The position numbers and the translations under genes were made by a program. A model generated the notes under the pieces. That model was not told the origin of the DNA. It did not search any database and saw only the letters and a program-made list of their open reading frames with translations. Of a stretch of 49,084 nt of DNA, positions 33,679 through 42,120 are shown piece after piece. The stretch comes from Bdellovibrionales bacterium (GTDB lineage Bacteria > Bdellovibrionota_C > UBA2361 > SZUA-149 > JAGRAN01), in assembly GCA_020434585.1 (NCBI GenBank), contig JAGRAN010000012.1, forward strand, positions 1 through 49,084, read 5' to 3'. Each line of letters begins with the position of its first letter. The first letter of the stretch is position 1.

Positions 33679-33981
33679 TTGCTCACTTCCTGATCGCAGA
33701 ACGCGATCTCATTCGCGAAGCGCAGCGCGCCTCGCTAAACCTTGAATCGCACGCGCCGAATCCAAAACATCGACACTCCGCAATTCATTGAATGTTCTCC
33801 GACTGACCCCAAGGAGATCTAAAGAAAGATCTAAGCTGGCGAGTGTATACCAGATTGGCACAGAACTCTAATCGAGAATGTGGACTATAGGGCGAAATCC
33901 ACTCCTAACCTCTTGCAAATACAGAACTACTTGAAGGTATCAGCTATCGATAGTAGCCTCGCTGAAGTGGGAGGAAGGTAC
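33679..33981. other. Gene-free divergent region
   Basis: This 303-base stretch separates the transglutaminase-like gene from the PP2C/cNMP gene. The left half is GC-rich like the gene beside it, and the right half returns to the surrounding composition. It contains AGATCT-N6-AGATCT around 33815-33832 and a GGAGGAAGG ribosome site at its right end. I see no further gene. Confidence 0.5.
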
Positions 33982-35229
33982 ATGGAAATCTGCGGCTTCG
34001 GTTTCAGCGACAAAGGCAATCATCGGGAGAGCAATCAGGACTGCTTCTTAGCGGACAACGAGCTAGGCCTATACGTCGTTTGCGACGGCATGGGTGGTCG
34101 GGCTGGTGGTCAAACAGCGTCAAAGCTTGCGGTTGAGGCAGTTCGAGATTTTGTTCAGGCCAAGCGCGAAGAAATCGTGCGCTCCCTCGATCATTCAAAC
34201 GATCGCATTGGCGCGCAGAACCTAGTGCGCACCGCAGTGAATCACGCGTGTCAGACCGTTTTTGCAGAGGCGGAAAAAAACCCGGAACTAAAGGGCATGG
34301 GGACCACTCTCACAATGCTTGTCGTCGGCAGCACAACCGGCGTCTTAGCCCATGTCGGCGACAGTCGAGCTTACGTAATTCGCTCAGGTGTGGTGCATCA
34401 ATTATCCAAGGACCACACAGTCGTCCAAGAAATGATCGACAAAGGCATTCTTCCGCTAGAAACTGCTGCGGAGAGCCCCTTCTCCCACATTCTTTCTCGC
34501 GCTGTCGGAACTCAGCCTCTAACTCAAGTAGATACACTCGCGATTGATATCTTGCAGGACGACGCATTTCTGCTGTGTTCTGACGGACTGACCCAGGTCT
34601 TCGATGTCGGAAAAGAACTTGGCGAGTTTATTCAAGACCTGCCGGCAGAGAATCTGCCTCAATCCTTGGTAAACACCGCAAACGAACGAGACACATCCGA
34701 CAACTCAACAGCACTGCTAGTCTCCACACAAGTTTCAACGGAACATGCAGCCATTGAGGCCGAGCGCAGAAGTGAAGTCCTTTTGCGAATTGAAGCACTG
34801 CAGGGAATCTTTCTGTTTCGAGATCTTTCGCTCGAAGAACTATCGCGAGTTGTCAACAGAGCCTACGTCACAACACTTCCCGCCGGAGAAGCGCTGTTTC
34901 GTGAGGGCGAACTTGACGATAGTTTGTATATTGTCCTTGAAGGAGAGCTCAACATAAAGCGCGGTAAAAACAAGCTTGCAACCATTCGTCGCGGCAATCA
35001 CGTCGGAGAAATGGCAATGCTGATGTCGACTCCGCGCTCAGCCACTGTAACAGCTGCAAAGGACTGTCGACTGCTCAATATTGAACGCAAAGATTTTGAA
35101 GCCATCATTCAAGCAAACCCCACAACGGGAGTTCGACTGCTCACGGCTATGTCACGTGAATTAAGCTCTCGGCTTGATGCAGCTGTAAGCAAGTTGCTTG
35201 AGGACGAATCGCACTCTAGCTACGACTAA
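33982..35229 (+). CDS. PP2C-type phosphatase with C-terminal cNMP-binding domain
   Basis: The frame opens at 33880, but the ATG at 33982 follows GAGGAAGG and gives 415 aa starting at MEICGFG. Residues 1-255 hold a PPM domain with all metal/phosphate markers: SNQD, CDGMGG, GMGTTLT, VGDSRAY, CSDGLT and DNST. Residues about 265-400 are a cyclic-nucleotide-binding domain with LEGEL and the phosphate cassette GEMAMLMSTPRSATV, Arg included. cAMP or cGMP would thus control dephosphorylation of a Ser/Thr phosphoprotein. A second, shorter PP2C is at 46910. No Ser/Thr kinase or cyclase is in the window. Confidence 0.92.
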   Translation: MEICGFGFSDKGNHRESNQDCFLADNELGLYVVCDGMGGRAGGQTASKLAVEAVRDFVQAKREEIVRSLDHSNDRIGAQNLVRTAVNHACQTVFAEAEKNPELKGMGTTLTMLVVGSTTGVLAHVGDSRAYVIRSGVVHQLSKDHTVVQEMIDKGILPLETAAESPFSHILSRAVGTQPLTQVDTLAIDILQDDAFLLCSDGLTQVFDVGKELGEFIQDLPAENLPQSLVNTANERDTSDNSTALLVSTQVSTEHAAIEAERRSEVLLRIEALQGIFLFRDLSLEELSRVVNRAYVTTLPAGEALFREGELDDSLYIVLEGELNIKRGKNKLATIRRGNHVGEMAMLMSTPRSATVTAAKDCRLLNIERKDFEAIIQANPTTGVRLLTAMSRELSSRLDAAVSKLLEDESHSSYD

Positions 35230-36137
35230 CTCCGGCCGAATCTGCTCTTGGCCCATGCTACTAGCCGCTGTACCTCTTCATCATCTAGATATGCCGGATA
35301 CAACGCAAGCACCACCACCGAAAAAACCCAAATAATTGATGTTGCTGCAATTGAAACGTGCAGCGCTCCACCAACAACAAAGCCTAGCAGCCTGGTGCGC
35401 TTGCACCACAGCAATAGAGGAAGAGAAAGTTCAGCAGCCAGAGCAAAATAGCTCAGCAGCAACGACACCGTCTGCCACTGTGCATAAATTGGATTCGGAA
35501 AGAGTGAAAACATCGACATGTAGAAATAGGCCGCGAATTCACCGCTCTGCCAATAGGTATCACTAAGCTTCAACGCAGCCGTTACGAAATACATCACCGC
35601 AATCTGCCACTGCACCAAGTAAAGCCCATAAACTGGAGCGGTCGTCGAGGGCAGTCGCCCTGCCCTTCGCAGCAAACAGGCGTCGACACTCCAAATCTGC
35701 CCTAAGGGGGAAAGCAGCAGAACAAGGCCCACTGAGCGCAGCACTGCGTCCCAACCAGTATATGCTGGCGCAATTTGTAGACTAGATGCATGCAGCCAAA
35801 CGAAGACCGCCAACATTGCGGCTCGCGACAAAAATCCAAATAACAAAGCCGTCATCGCTGCTGCAAAAAACACGAACAGCACACTCACTGCCCAATCAGA
35901 GTCAAACACCCGAAAAACTGCGAGCCAGCTCAGTCCGCTTCGTATACCTGCATTATGCGCCATACCCGAGGCCGAATATAAATCCAAGCGATGCGGCCAC
36001 TGATGGACTAGACTCGCCAAACAGCCGATCGCAAAACCAATTCGCAGCAGCGAATAACGCCTCGAGTCTACCGGACGAAGCCAGAAGCGTTCCAATATTG
36101 TCGGTCTGCCCAGATTAGCAGCATCTAAGGTGTTCAT
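35226..36137 (-). CDS. HTTM-domain membrane protein
   Basis: This 303 aa protein has about eight hydrophobic helices and the HTTM (vitamin K-dependent gamma-carboxylase-like) signatures: a start of the type R-P-V-D-S-R-R-Y-S-L-L-R-I, and later an A-L-K-L-S-D-T-Y-W-x-S-G-E pattern with conserved aromatics. Bacterial HTTM proteins have no confirmed reaction. Its ATG overlaps the end of the neighbouring gene by four bases (ATGA), and its stop overlaps the PP2C stop on the other strand by four bases. Confidence 0.85.
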   Translation of the reverse strand: MNTLDAANLGRPTILERFWLRPVDSRRYSLLRIGFAIGCLASLVHQWPHRLDLYSASGMAHNAGIRSGLSWLAVFRVFDSDWAVSVLFVFFAAAMTALLFGFLSRAAMLAVFVWLHASSLQIAPAYTGWDAVLRSVGLVLLLSPLGQIWSVDACLLRRAGRLPSTTAPVYGLYLVQWQIAVMYFVTAALKLSDTYWQSGEFAAYFYMSMFSLFPNPIYAQWQTVSLLLSYFALAAELSLPLLLWCKRTRLLGFVVGGALHVSIAATSIIWVFSVVVLALYPAYLDDEEVQRLVAWAKSRFGRS

Positions 36138-36694
36138 AGACTCGCACCAGTTTGTAAGCAGTTTGCACGACGCCTTATTTCTGAAATGTTTTCTGCGATA
36201 ATCCTGTCCTGTTCTATTTGATCCAAATTTCTAATCTGCTGCACATGCGTTCTCAGCTCGATACTTGCTGCAGGAAACCCTTGAGCGCGAATTTCACGGC
36301 AAACCTGTTGCAAGTATCTGGGTAGATGGTACGAATCCAAATCCAGCGCGTAGGTAAAAAACAAAGTGTTGCGAATAAATCCGTCATGCTGACGCAGACC
36401 CGGCAGAATGGGACCGAACACTCGTGTGTCACCGTCCTGCGCGTGCGCAACAATATCCAGGTCGAAATAATGATAGTGCGGAATAGTGTAAAACATATTC
36501 CAGCTCTGCCATGAGCCAGTGCGATCTAGATAGGAAGCAGCAATTGTTGAGACGAAAGATTCTGGACCGCTGATCGCAGGAAAATGAACGAGCAGCACGA
36601 TCAGCGCGTGGAAGCTGCACCAGCAGCAAAGCAAAATTCTAAGCCCTTTCCTCACCCAAGCAGTTTCCAAACTCAAAGTCGGCTTCACACTCAA
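36134..36694 (-). CDS. Membrane protein coupled to HTTM gene
   Basis: This is 186 aa with one N-terminal hydrophobic helix (about 18-42) and a soluble domain with S-W-x-M-F near residue 70, a HYHYFDLD strand and R-x-F-G segment. Proteins of this kind are regularly found next to bacterial HTTM genes. Start is TTG at 36694 or GTG at 36688; neither has a clear ribosome site. The overlap with the HTTM start shows a two-gene unit, and the pair probably functions as a complex. Confidence 0.75.
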   Translation of the reverse strand: MSVKPTLSLETAWVRKGLRILLCCWCSFHALIVLLVHFPAISGPESFVSTIAASYLDRTGSWQSWNMFYTIPHYHYFDLDIVAHAQDGDTRVFGPILPGLRQHDGFIRNTLFFTYALDLDSYHLPRYLQQVCREIRAQGFPAASIELRTHVQQIRNLDQIEQDRIIAENISEIRRRANCLQTGASL

Positions 36695-36792
36695 AAATCA
36701 GGAACAAATTAAGCGTAGATGAGCGTAAAATGAAAGCCGCGGATAACCCACGATTTGATCAGGAGACGACGCGGAGCAGTCCTCAACCTGGA

Positions 36793-36823
36793 GGCGGTGC
36801 CGGAACGAGTTCCGGACACCGCC
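36793..36823 (-). terminator. Hairpin after the M20 gene
   Basis: GGCGGTG-CCGGAA at the left pairs with TTCCGG-ACACCGCC at the right, with a 3-4 base loop and one bulged base. This is the strongest stem in the window. No T-run follows on the minus strand, so termination may need Rho or another factor. Confidence 0.55.
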
Positions 36824-36853
36824 TGACGAACATCTGGCGAAGCGCCGCACAGC

Positions 36854-38200
36854 CTACTTGGGCTTGAGCAGCTCCATCACCGCCGAGGTCATCGAGACCA
36901 CGCCGGTGCGAATCGTCCGCTCCGGATCGGGGAGGTACTTCGCCGAGTGCAGACCCGGGAGTGCTTCTCCACCTTGAACGAAGCGAGCCCAGTCCACCGG
37001 ACTCACGGAGCCCAAGCGGTACATGAACACAGGGATCGCCGGGTCGACTTCACCGTAGAAGCCAAAGTCTTCCCCTCCCATCGTCGCCTCACGCCCCACG
37101 ACATTCTGATTGCCGAGGGCACTTCGCATCGCACCGACGCTGCGTTGAACGAGCGACGGATCGTTGTAGGTCACCGGGGTCTGCTGATCGGCCAAGACTT
37201 CGACCTTGGGCAGCTTGTCCTCGGGGACGCCGGCAGCGCGAGCGGTGTGCTCGGCGATGCGCTGGATTGACGTCAGGACACGTGCTCGAACCTCCGGCTT
37301 GCGCGTACGCACCGTGAGCTCGAGCCGCACTTCGTCGGGGATGACGTTGCGCTTGGATCCACCCTTGATCACGCCGACCGTGACTACTGCAGCGTCGGTA
37401 GGATCCGTCTCGCGGCTGACAATCGTCTGCAGCGCCAGCACGATCTGGGCGGCCGTGACCACCGGATCGATCGTGTTGTGCGGATAGGCACCGTGTCCTC
37501 CCACACCGTAGACCACGATGTCGACAGAGTTCACGGCAGCGTTGAACGCACCTTCGATGAAGCCGACCTCGCCCGCAGGAAGACCCGCATCGACGTGCAG
37601 TGCCAAACAGTAGTGCGGGCGCGGGAAGCGCTCGTACAAACCGTCGGCCAGCATCGCCTTGGCTCCCGCGGCAATCTCCTCAGCCGGCTGGCCGACGAGA
37701 ACCACGGTGCCAACCCACTGGTCCTTGAACTTGCTCAGCGCACGTGCGGTGCCGATCAAGTTGGACATGTGGATGTCGTGCCCGCAAGCGTGCATCACTC
37801 CGACCTCGGTTCCCGAAGAGCCGGGAACGCGAACAGACGAGGCGTAGTCAGCGCCCGTGTCCTCCGAAATCGGCAGCGCGTCCATGTCGCTGCGAACCAG
37901 CACTGTCGGACCGTCCCCGTTCTTGAGGACCGCGACGATGCCGGTTCCACCAACTGCTTCGGTGACCTCGAAGCCCGCGGCGCGCAGTTCGGCTGCGAGT
38001 CGCTTCGCGGTGTTCCCTTCCGTGCCCGAAAGCTCCGGATTGGTGTGCAGGTGTTTGTACACCTCGACGATCGACGGCAGCTGCTCCGCGACGTAGTCGC
38101 GAAGAGCCGCGTGTTGGGTGTCCTGCGCTCTGGCGTTTCCGCACAGCAACAGGCCGAAGAACACTGCAGTCAATGCCGCAGTTCGAACGATGGCGTTCAC
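36854..38200 (-). CDS. Secreted M20-family amidohydrolase
   Basis: The ORF is open to 38251, but a perfect AAGGAGGT site at 38207-38214 points to the GTG at 38200, giving 448 aa with a signal peptide (hydrophobic 9-22, ending NARAQ). The M20 zinc ligands and catalytic residues are seen in MHACGHD, PAEE, LALHVD and GLHSAKY, with the GGEDFG motif near the C-terminus. The pattern fits hippurate hydrolase/IAA-amidase-like amidohydrolases (M20D) acting on N-acyl amino acids in the periplasm. It is GC-rich (65% in 37441-37500 by hand count), a single gene with its own hairpin, and so a likely acquired gene. Confidence 0.88.
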   Translation of the reverse strand: MNAIVRTAALTAVFFGLLLCGNARAQDTQHAALRDYVAEQLPSIVEVYKHLHTNPELSGTEGNTAKRLAAELRAAGFEVTEAVGGTGIVAVLKNGDGPTVLVRSDMDALPISEDTGADYASSVRVPGSSGTEVGVMHACGHDIHMSNLIGTARALSKFKDQWVGTVVLVGQPAEEIAAGAKAMLADGLYERFPRPHYCLALHVDAGLPAGEVGFIEGAFNAAVNSVDIVVYGVGGHGAYPHNTIDPVVTAAQIVLALQTIVSRETDPTDAAVVTVGVIKGGSKRNVIPDEVRLELTVRTRKPEVRARVLTSIQRIAEHTARAAGVPEDKLPKVEVLADQQTPVTYNDPSLVQRSVGAMRSALGNQNVVGREATMGGEDFGFYGEVDPAIPVFMYRLGSVSPVDWARFVQGGEALPGLHSAKYLPDPERTIRTGVVSMTSAVMELLKPK

Positions 38201-38479
38201 AGTCTGACCTCCTTGGGCGATGCCCGGATTGGGTTGTTGTGGCATGCCCACAAGCTGTACGAGAATGCTCTTCCCGCCGGCTGGGACATGTAACCTCAGA
38301 AACTGCTCGCGTGCAGTCTCTGCTCGATTGACAGACCGAGAGGAGATGCACGGATCACAACTACTTACCCGAAAATAAGACGAGAATGGCGCTAACTTAG
38401 AAAACTAGAGGAATACTGTCAAAAATACTCAATTTTTCGACTAAGTTTAGGGATTTGCGAGGAGCGGCATGAGGCGCCG

Positions 38480-38632
38480 TTAGGAATAATCCATCGCAAG
38501 AGTATACAGCACCCAGATGAAACTGCCCTTAACAAGTAGGACAAATAGACCAGGCAGACTGAAGATGTGGCTCAGCATCGCACGGTAATACTCTCGGCGT
38601 GTCTGGCGAAGAATTTCCTCGTAAGTATCCAT
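38480..38632 (-). CDS. 50-aa membrane microprotein, family member A
   Basis: A frame of 50 codons starts at ATG 38632 (GGAG nine bases upstream) and ends TAA at 38480-38482. The N-terminal half is amphipathic and charged (E-E-I-L-R-Q-T-R-R-E-Y-Y), the C-terminal half a single hydrophobic helix with SxPG, then VK six residues after the G, then IW and YT. This is shared without gaps with the 48-aa product at 42996. It lies 86 bases after ettA on the same strand. No family is known to me. Confidence 0.65.
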   Translation of the reverse strand: MDTYEEILRQTRREYYRAMLSHIFSLPGLFVLLVKGSFIWVLYTLAMDYS

Positions 38633-38718
38633 CAACTCTGGCTCCACTAATTGTTATGGGGAGCCGCAAGTCGATCGTGATGTCGACAAGATAAAAAAAG
38701 CCTAGTCCTTTTAAGAGC

Positions 38719-40401
38719 TTATGCGTGAGAAATTCTCTTAAACTTTAAACGCTTCGGCTGAACCGCTTCAGCCCCCAAACGCTTAACCTTATCTTCCTCG
38801 TAATCTTGGAAATTACCTTCGACCATCACAACTGAGCTATCCCCCTCGAAGGCAATCAAATGCGTGCAGACCCGATCTAAAAACCAGCGGTCGTGGCTGA
38901 TCACTAACACCGTTCCGGCAAAGTTTAAGATGGCATCTTCGAGAGCGCGAATCGTGTTCACGTCTAGATCGTTTGTTGGTTCGTCAAGGAGTAGCACGTT
39001 CGCGCCGCCCTTAAGCAGCTTTGCCAAGTGAACGCGGTTACGCTCACCGCCGGAAAGAGCACCGACCTTTTTCTGCTGATCGCTGCCAGCAAAATTAAAC
39101 CTGGCGCAATATGCACGCGAATTAACTTCATGCCTTCCCAAGCGAATCACCTCGGAACCTTCCGAAATTTCTTCCCACACGGACTTATTCGCATCTAACT
39201 CGTCGCGAAGCTGATCGACGTAACCAATCTCGACAGTGTCTCCAACTCGGATATTTCCACTGTCAGGTTTTTCGCGACCGGTGATCATGCGAAACAGTGT
39301 CGTTTTCCCTGCTCCGTTACCGCCAATAATGCCCACAATGCTCGCGGGGGGAATCGATAATGTAAGGTTTTCAATTAGCAGCTGCTCGCCATAGCCCTTG
39401 GAGATATCTTCCATCTCAACCACCAGGTCACCCAGGCGAGAGCCCGACGGAATAAATATCTCCATATCCTCGACGGACTTATTGTTCTCTTCGTTAAGCA
39501 AGTTTTCGTAGCTTTTCAGCCGCGCCTTACTCTTAGCTTGACGGGCACGCGGGCTCATTCTCACCCACTCAAGTTCGCGCTGCAGCGTCTTTTGACGCTT
39601 GCTTTCTTTCTGCTCCTCCTGGGCCAGTCGTTTCTCCTTCTGCTCCAGCCACGATGAATAATTTCCCTCCCAAGGAATGCCGTGGCCTCGGTCGAGCTCC
39701 AAAATCCAGCCGGCAATATTGTCTAGGAAATAACGATCGTGGGTAATCGCTATAACGGTTCCTTCATACGACTGAAGAAAGCGCTCCAGCCACCAAACCG
39801 ACTCAGCATCGAGGTGGTTCGTAGGCTCATCAAGCAGAAGGATGTCTGGTTTGCTAAGCAGCAAGCCGCACAGAGCAACTCGCCGCCGCTCACCGCCAGA
39901 CAAATGCTCAACAGATGCGTCTGAGGGAGGCAAACGCAGCGCATCCATCGCCACCGAAAGCGTGTGCTCGATTTCCCAGCCGCCGGCATGTTCAATTTGC
40001 TCTTGGACCTCTGCCTGCTCGTCAATCAACTTCTGCATCTTGTCTGGGTCGAGATCTGGATCAGCAAAAGCGTTGTTAATTTCTTCGAATCGCTTCAGCA
40101 GCTCGGGCAGCTCTCCTAAAGCCGCCATAACGTTTTCCTTAACTGTCAGCGAGTTGTCTAGTTGAGGCTCCTGCGGCAGGTATCCAACCGTCATACCCTC
40201 AGTGATGCTAAGCTCGCCGTTAAACTCTTTCTCCTCGCCAGCAATTATTTTCAGCAGAGTAGATTTACCAGCTCCGTTAAGACCCAGAACACCAATCTTT
40301 GCGCCGTAAAAAAACGACAAGCTGATGTCGCGGATGACGGTCTTCTTTGGCGGGTAGGTTTTGTTTACCCGCATCATGCTAAAGGCGTACTTCTGACTCA
40401 T
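38719..40401 (-). CDS. ettA: Energy-dependent translational throttle protein EttA
   Basis: This is a 560 aa ABC-F protein with two nucleotide-binding domains: Walker A GLNGAGKST near 39-47 and GGNGAGKTT in the second half, each with LSGGE and a Walker B DEPTN. The linker between domains (about 250-320) is the charged arm typical of EttA. It binds the ribosomal E site and gates elongation according to ATP/ADP. Length (EttA 555) and the start SQKYAFSMMRVNK match EttA and not other ABC-F members. The microprotein downstream may be co-transcribed. Confidence 0.95.
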   Translation of the reverse strand: MSQKYAFSMMRVNKTYPPKKTVIRDISLSFFYGAKIGVLGLNGAGKSTLLKIIAGEEKEFNGELSITEGMTVGYLPQEPQLDNSLTVKENVMAALGELPELLKRFEEINNAFADPDLDPDKMQKLIDEQAEVQEQIEHAGGWEIEHTLSVAMDALRLPPSDASVEHLSGGERRRVALCGLLLSKPDILLLDEPTNHLDAESVWWLERFLQSYEGTVIAITHDRYFLDNIAGWILELDRGHGIPWEGNYSSWLEQKEKRLAQEEQKESKRQKTLQRELEWVRMSPRARQAKSKARLKSYENLLNEENNKSVEDMEIFIPSGSRLGDLVVEMEDISKGYGEQLLIENLTLSIPPASIVGIIGGNGAGKTTLFRMITGREKPDSGNIRVGDTVEIGYVDQLRDELDANKSVWEEISEGSEVIRLGRHEVNSRAYCARFNFAGSDQQKKVGALSGGERNRVHLAKLLKGGANVLLLDEPTNDLDVNTIRALEDAILNFAGTVLVISHDRWFLDRVCTHLIAFEGDSSVVMVEGNFQDYEEDKVKRLGAEAVQPKRLKFKRISHA

Positions 40402-40585
40402 ACCTGATGGCTCCAGCGCTGGTTAATCGCGAGAAGACTACTAGGGGCGCGGCGAAACAGCAAGAGGATGAATTGAAAAATCGACTGCGTTTCCAGGACC
40501 TTAGTTTGAGATGCTGCGCGTCAAACTATTAACTTCAGAACCTAAACTGCCGACCTAAACTTCAAACGGTCGGAACAGAGGTTAC

Positions 40586-41620
40586 ATGGCAGATAACGGC
40601 AAGCGTGATGACGGGTCACTCGGCGCAGGAGATCGCAATGCCATTGTCTTCGTAACACCCGACGAGCTTGCGCAGCATCAGGCTCCCCAAAACATGCCTC
40701 AACCGGCCGCACAAGCAAGTAGTCCGATCTCTCAAGCAGTTAAGCAGCAAACATCGACGTGGAAATACGAAGAGGAGGAAACAGCGAGCACTTCCGTTGA
40801 TTCGGCAGTCCTTGACGCAGCCGTGCGCACGTCAGCTGTAGCAACCGAACCTGCAGTAAGCGAATCAAGTGACTTGTTCGAAGGCCCGCCGGAGACGACT
40901 TGTCCACGCTGCGACACAAAGACAGTTTTAGACGAACAGATCAATTCCTGCGATTTCTGCGGATATTTCATCGGTGAAGTCAGCGACGCGCCTGTTTCCT
41001 CCGGCAGCGAAGAGAGCGTGCTAGAGACCGTGAACCGGGTTGGCACTCGCAAACGTGTAGACGGCGGAGCATTAGCCGTTATAAGTATTTTTGGGCTGTT
41101 GTTCTGCGGCGCTGTTATCGGAGTTTTCTCTAGCTTTGCGGAGCCATCATCAGACAGCGCCGACCGTCCAGATCGGCTAGACACAATAGTTATTGAGCCA
41201 GAACTGCAGCCGCTCCCCGTGAAGCGCAGTCAGCCGCAAATGACCTCAACCGAACGTATTCAGGCATTCATCGAGATGGTCCGCAAGACACAGGGCAAAA
41301 AAGACGGCGGCGCAGCTTACGATCACACTGACGCCAATCAAACGCTGGATGCCGAGGACAAGCACCTCCCTGTAGCGCAGAGCAGCGACAGCTTCGCTCT
41401 CAGCGACGAAGAGGCAATGTTCCTATTTCCAGAATCATCTGATGAGCTACAGAACGAAACCGAATTAATTAGCAATTTATGGGAATGCACACGCTACGGC
41501 GACGACCTGCCGCGCATTACTAACAATCCAAATGCAGGCGTAGATGTAAACTGCGTGCCCTCAACGGGCTCCAGAGGCTCTTACAACAAACTTAGTCCGG
41601 GTCAGACAATTACCTGGTAG
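40586..41620 (+). CDS. Zinc-ribbon membrane protein of unknown function
   Basis: This 344 aa protein has a polar, low-complexity N-terminus (about 1-105), a zinc ribbon CPRCDTKT...CDFCG at about 110-132 (C-x2-C and C-x2-C), a membrane segment at about 163-185 (ALAVISIFGLLFCGAVIGVF) and an acidic, disordered C-terminal half. The ribbon faces the cytoplasm by topology. No family is recognised. It overlaps the convergent gene at 41610 by 11 bases. Confidence 0.7.
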   Translation: MADNGKRDDGSLGAGDRNAIVFVTPDELAQHQAPQNMPQPAAQASSPISQAVKQQTSTWKYEEEETASTSVDSAVLDAAVRTSAVATEPAVSESSDLFEGPPETTCPRCDTKTVLDEQINSCDFCGYFIGEVSDAPVSSGSEESVLETVNRVGTRKRVDGGALAVISIFGLLFCGAVIGVFSSFAEPSSDSADRPDRLDTIVIEPELQPLPVKRSQPQMTSTERIQAFIEMVRKTQGKKDGGAAYDHTDANQTLDAEDKHLPVAQSSDSFALSDEEAMFLFPESSDELQNETELISNLWECTRYGDDLPRITNNPNAGVDVNCVPSTGSRGSYNKLSPGQTITW

Positions 41621-41834
41621 CGAGAATCCGCCAAAGAAAATTAACTAGACGTGAACGGTAGACTGGGCGCTCGAATTCTTCGGCGATCGCTCGTTGGACC
41701 TCGCCCGTGACGTAGTGATGCGGTTCAACGATGATGATTGGCCCAACAGCAGCCATCCGTACCGAAAAGACACCGCCTTTTGAAAACGTGAGCTGGTATT
41801 GAAACAGCTCAAATAACCTTTGGAATTCCTTCAT
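41610..41834 (-). CDS. Small protein of unknown function
   Basis: This 74 aa frame starts at ATG 41834 and overlaps the zinc-ribbon gene by 11 bases at its 3' end. It is a mixed alpha/beta sequence with a central VGPIIIVEPHHYV strand and an amphipathic basic C-terminus (FLWRILATR). No signal peptide and no recognised family. A start-codon ribosome site is weak. Coding quality is plausible but not proved. Confidence 0.5.
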   Translation of the reverse strand: MKEFQRLFELFQYQLTFSKGGVFSVRMAAVGPIIIVEPHHYVTGEVQRAIAEEFERPVYRSRLVNFLWRILATR

Positions 41835-41848
41835 GCTTAAGTCGTATC

Positions 41849-41958
41849 AGCCCCCGAAAATCTAGTAGTTCTGGGTTTTAGATAAATTTGAGCGCTAACC
41901 AATTCATTATACAGCCGAACAATTTTATAAACTAGCGAAGATTTAGCTTTTGGGGGCT
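41849..41958. repeat. Inverted repeat flanking AT-rich flagellin leader
   Basis: AGCCCCCGAAAA (41849-41860) and TTTTGGGGGCT (41948-41958) are inverted, near-perfect copies enclosing about 87 AT-rich bases. The region 41835-42120 (286 bases) is otherwise gene-free and holds the flagellin promoter, but I could not identify a convincing sigma-28 or sigma-54 site. Confidence 0.45.
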
Positions 41959-42120
41959 AATTTTCTTAGCTTAAACCTTAGAACGTCGTCCGAACCTAGC
42001 CTGGCGAATTAAGCTAAACCTACGTATTTCCACCAAAAGCAGGCCGCTACCTCCTGAAACCTACTTTTTTAGCGCCAATTTGTTAAGTGTTTAATAACTC
42101 TACCCGTTTTTCTATTTAGC

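Noticed and set aside
33088-33693. Plus-strand 201-aa frame antisense to the transglutaminase-like gene
   Set aside because: Same GC effect; the minus strand has a full Cys-His-Glu triad and an anchor.
37478-38293. Plus-strand 271-aa frame antisense to the M20 gene
   Set aside because: No family pattern; the minus strand has all M20 zinc motifs and a signal peptide.
41971-41998. Possible sigma-28 site TTAAACC ... GTCCGAAC before the flagellin
   Set aside because: The spacing and the -10 element fit the TAAA-N15-GCCGATAA consensus only partly.
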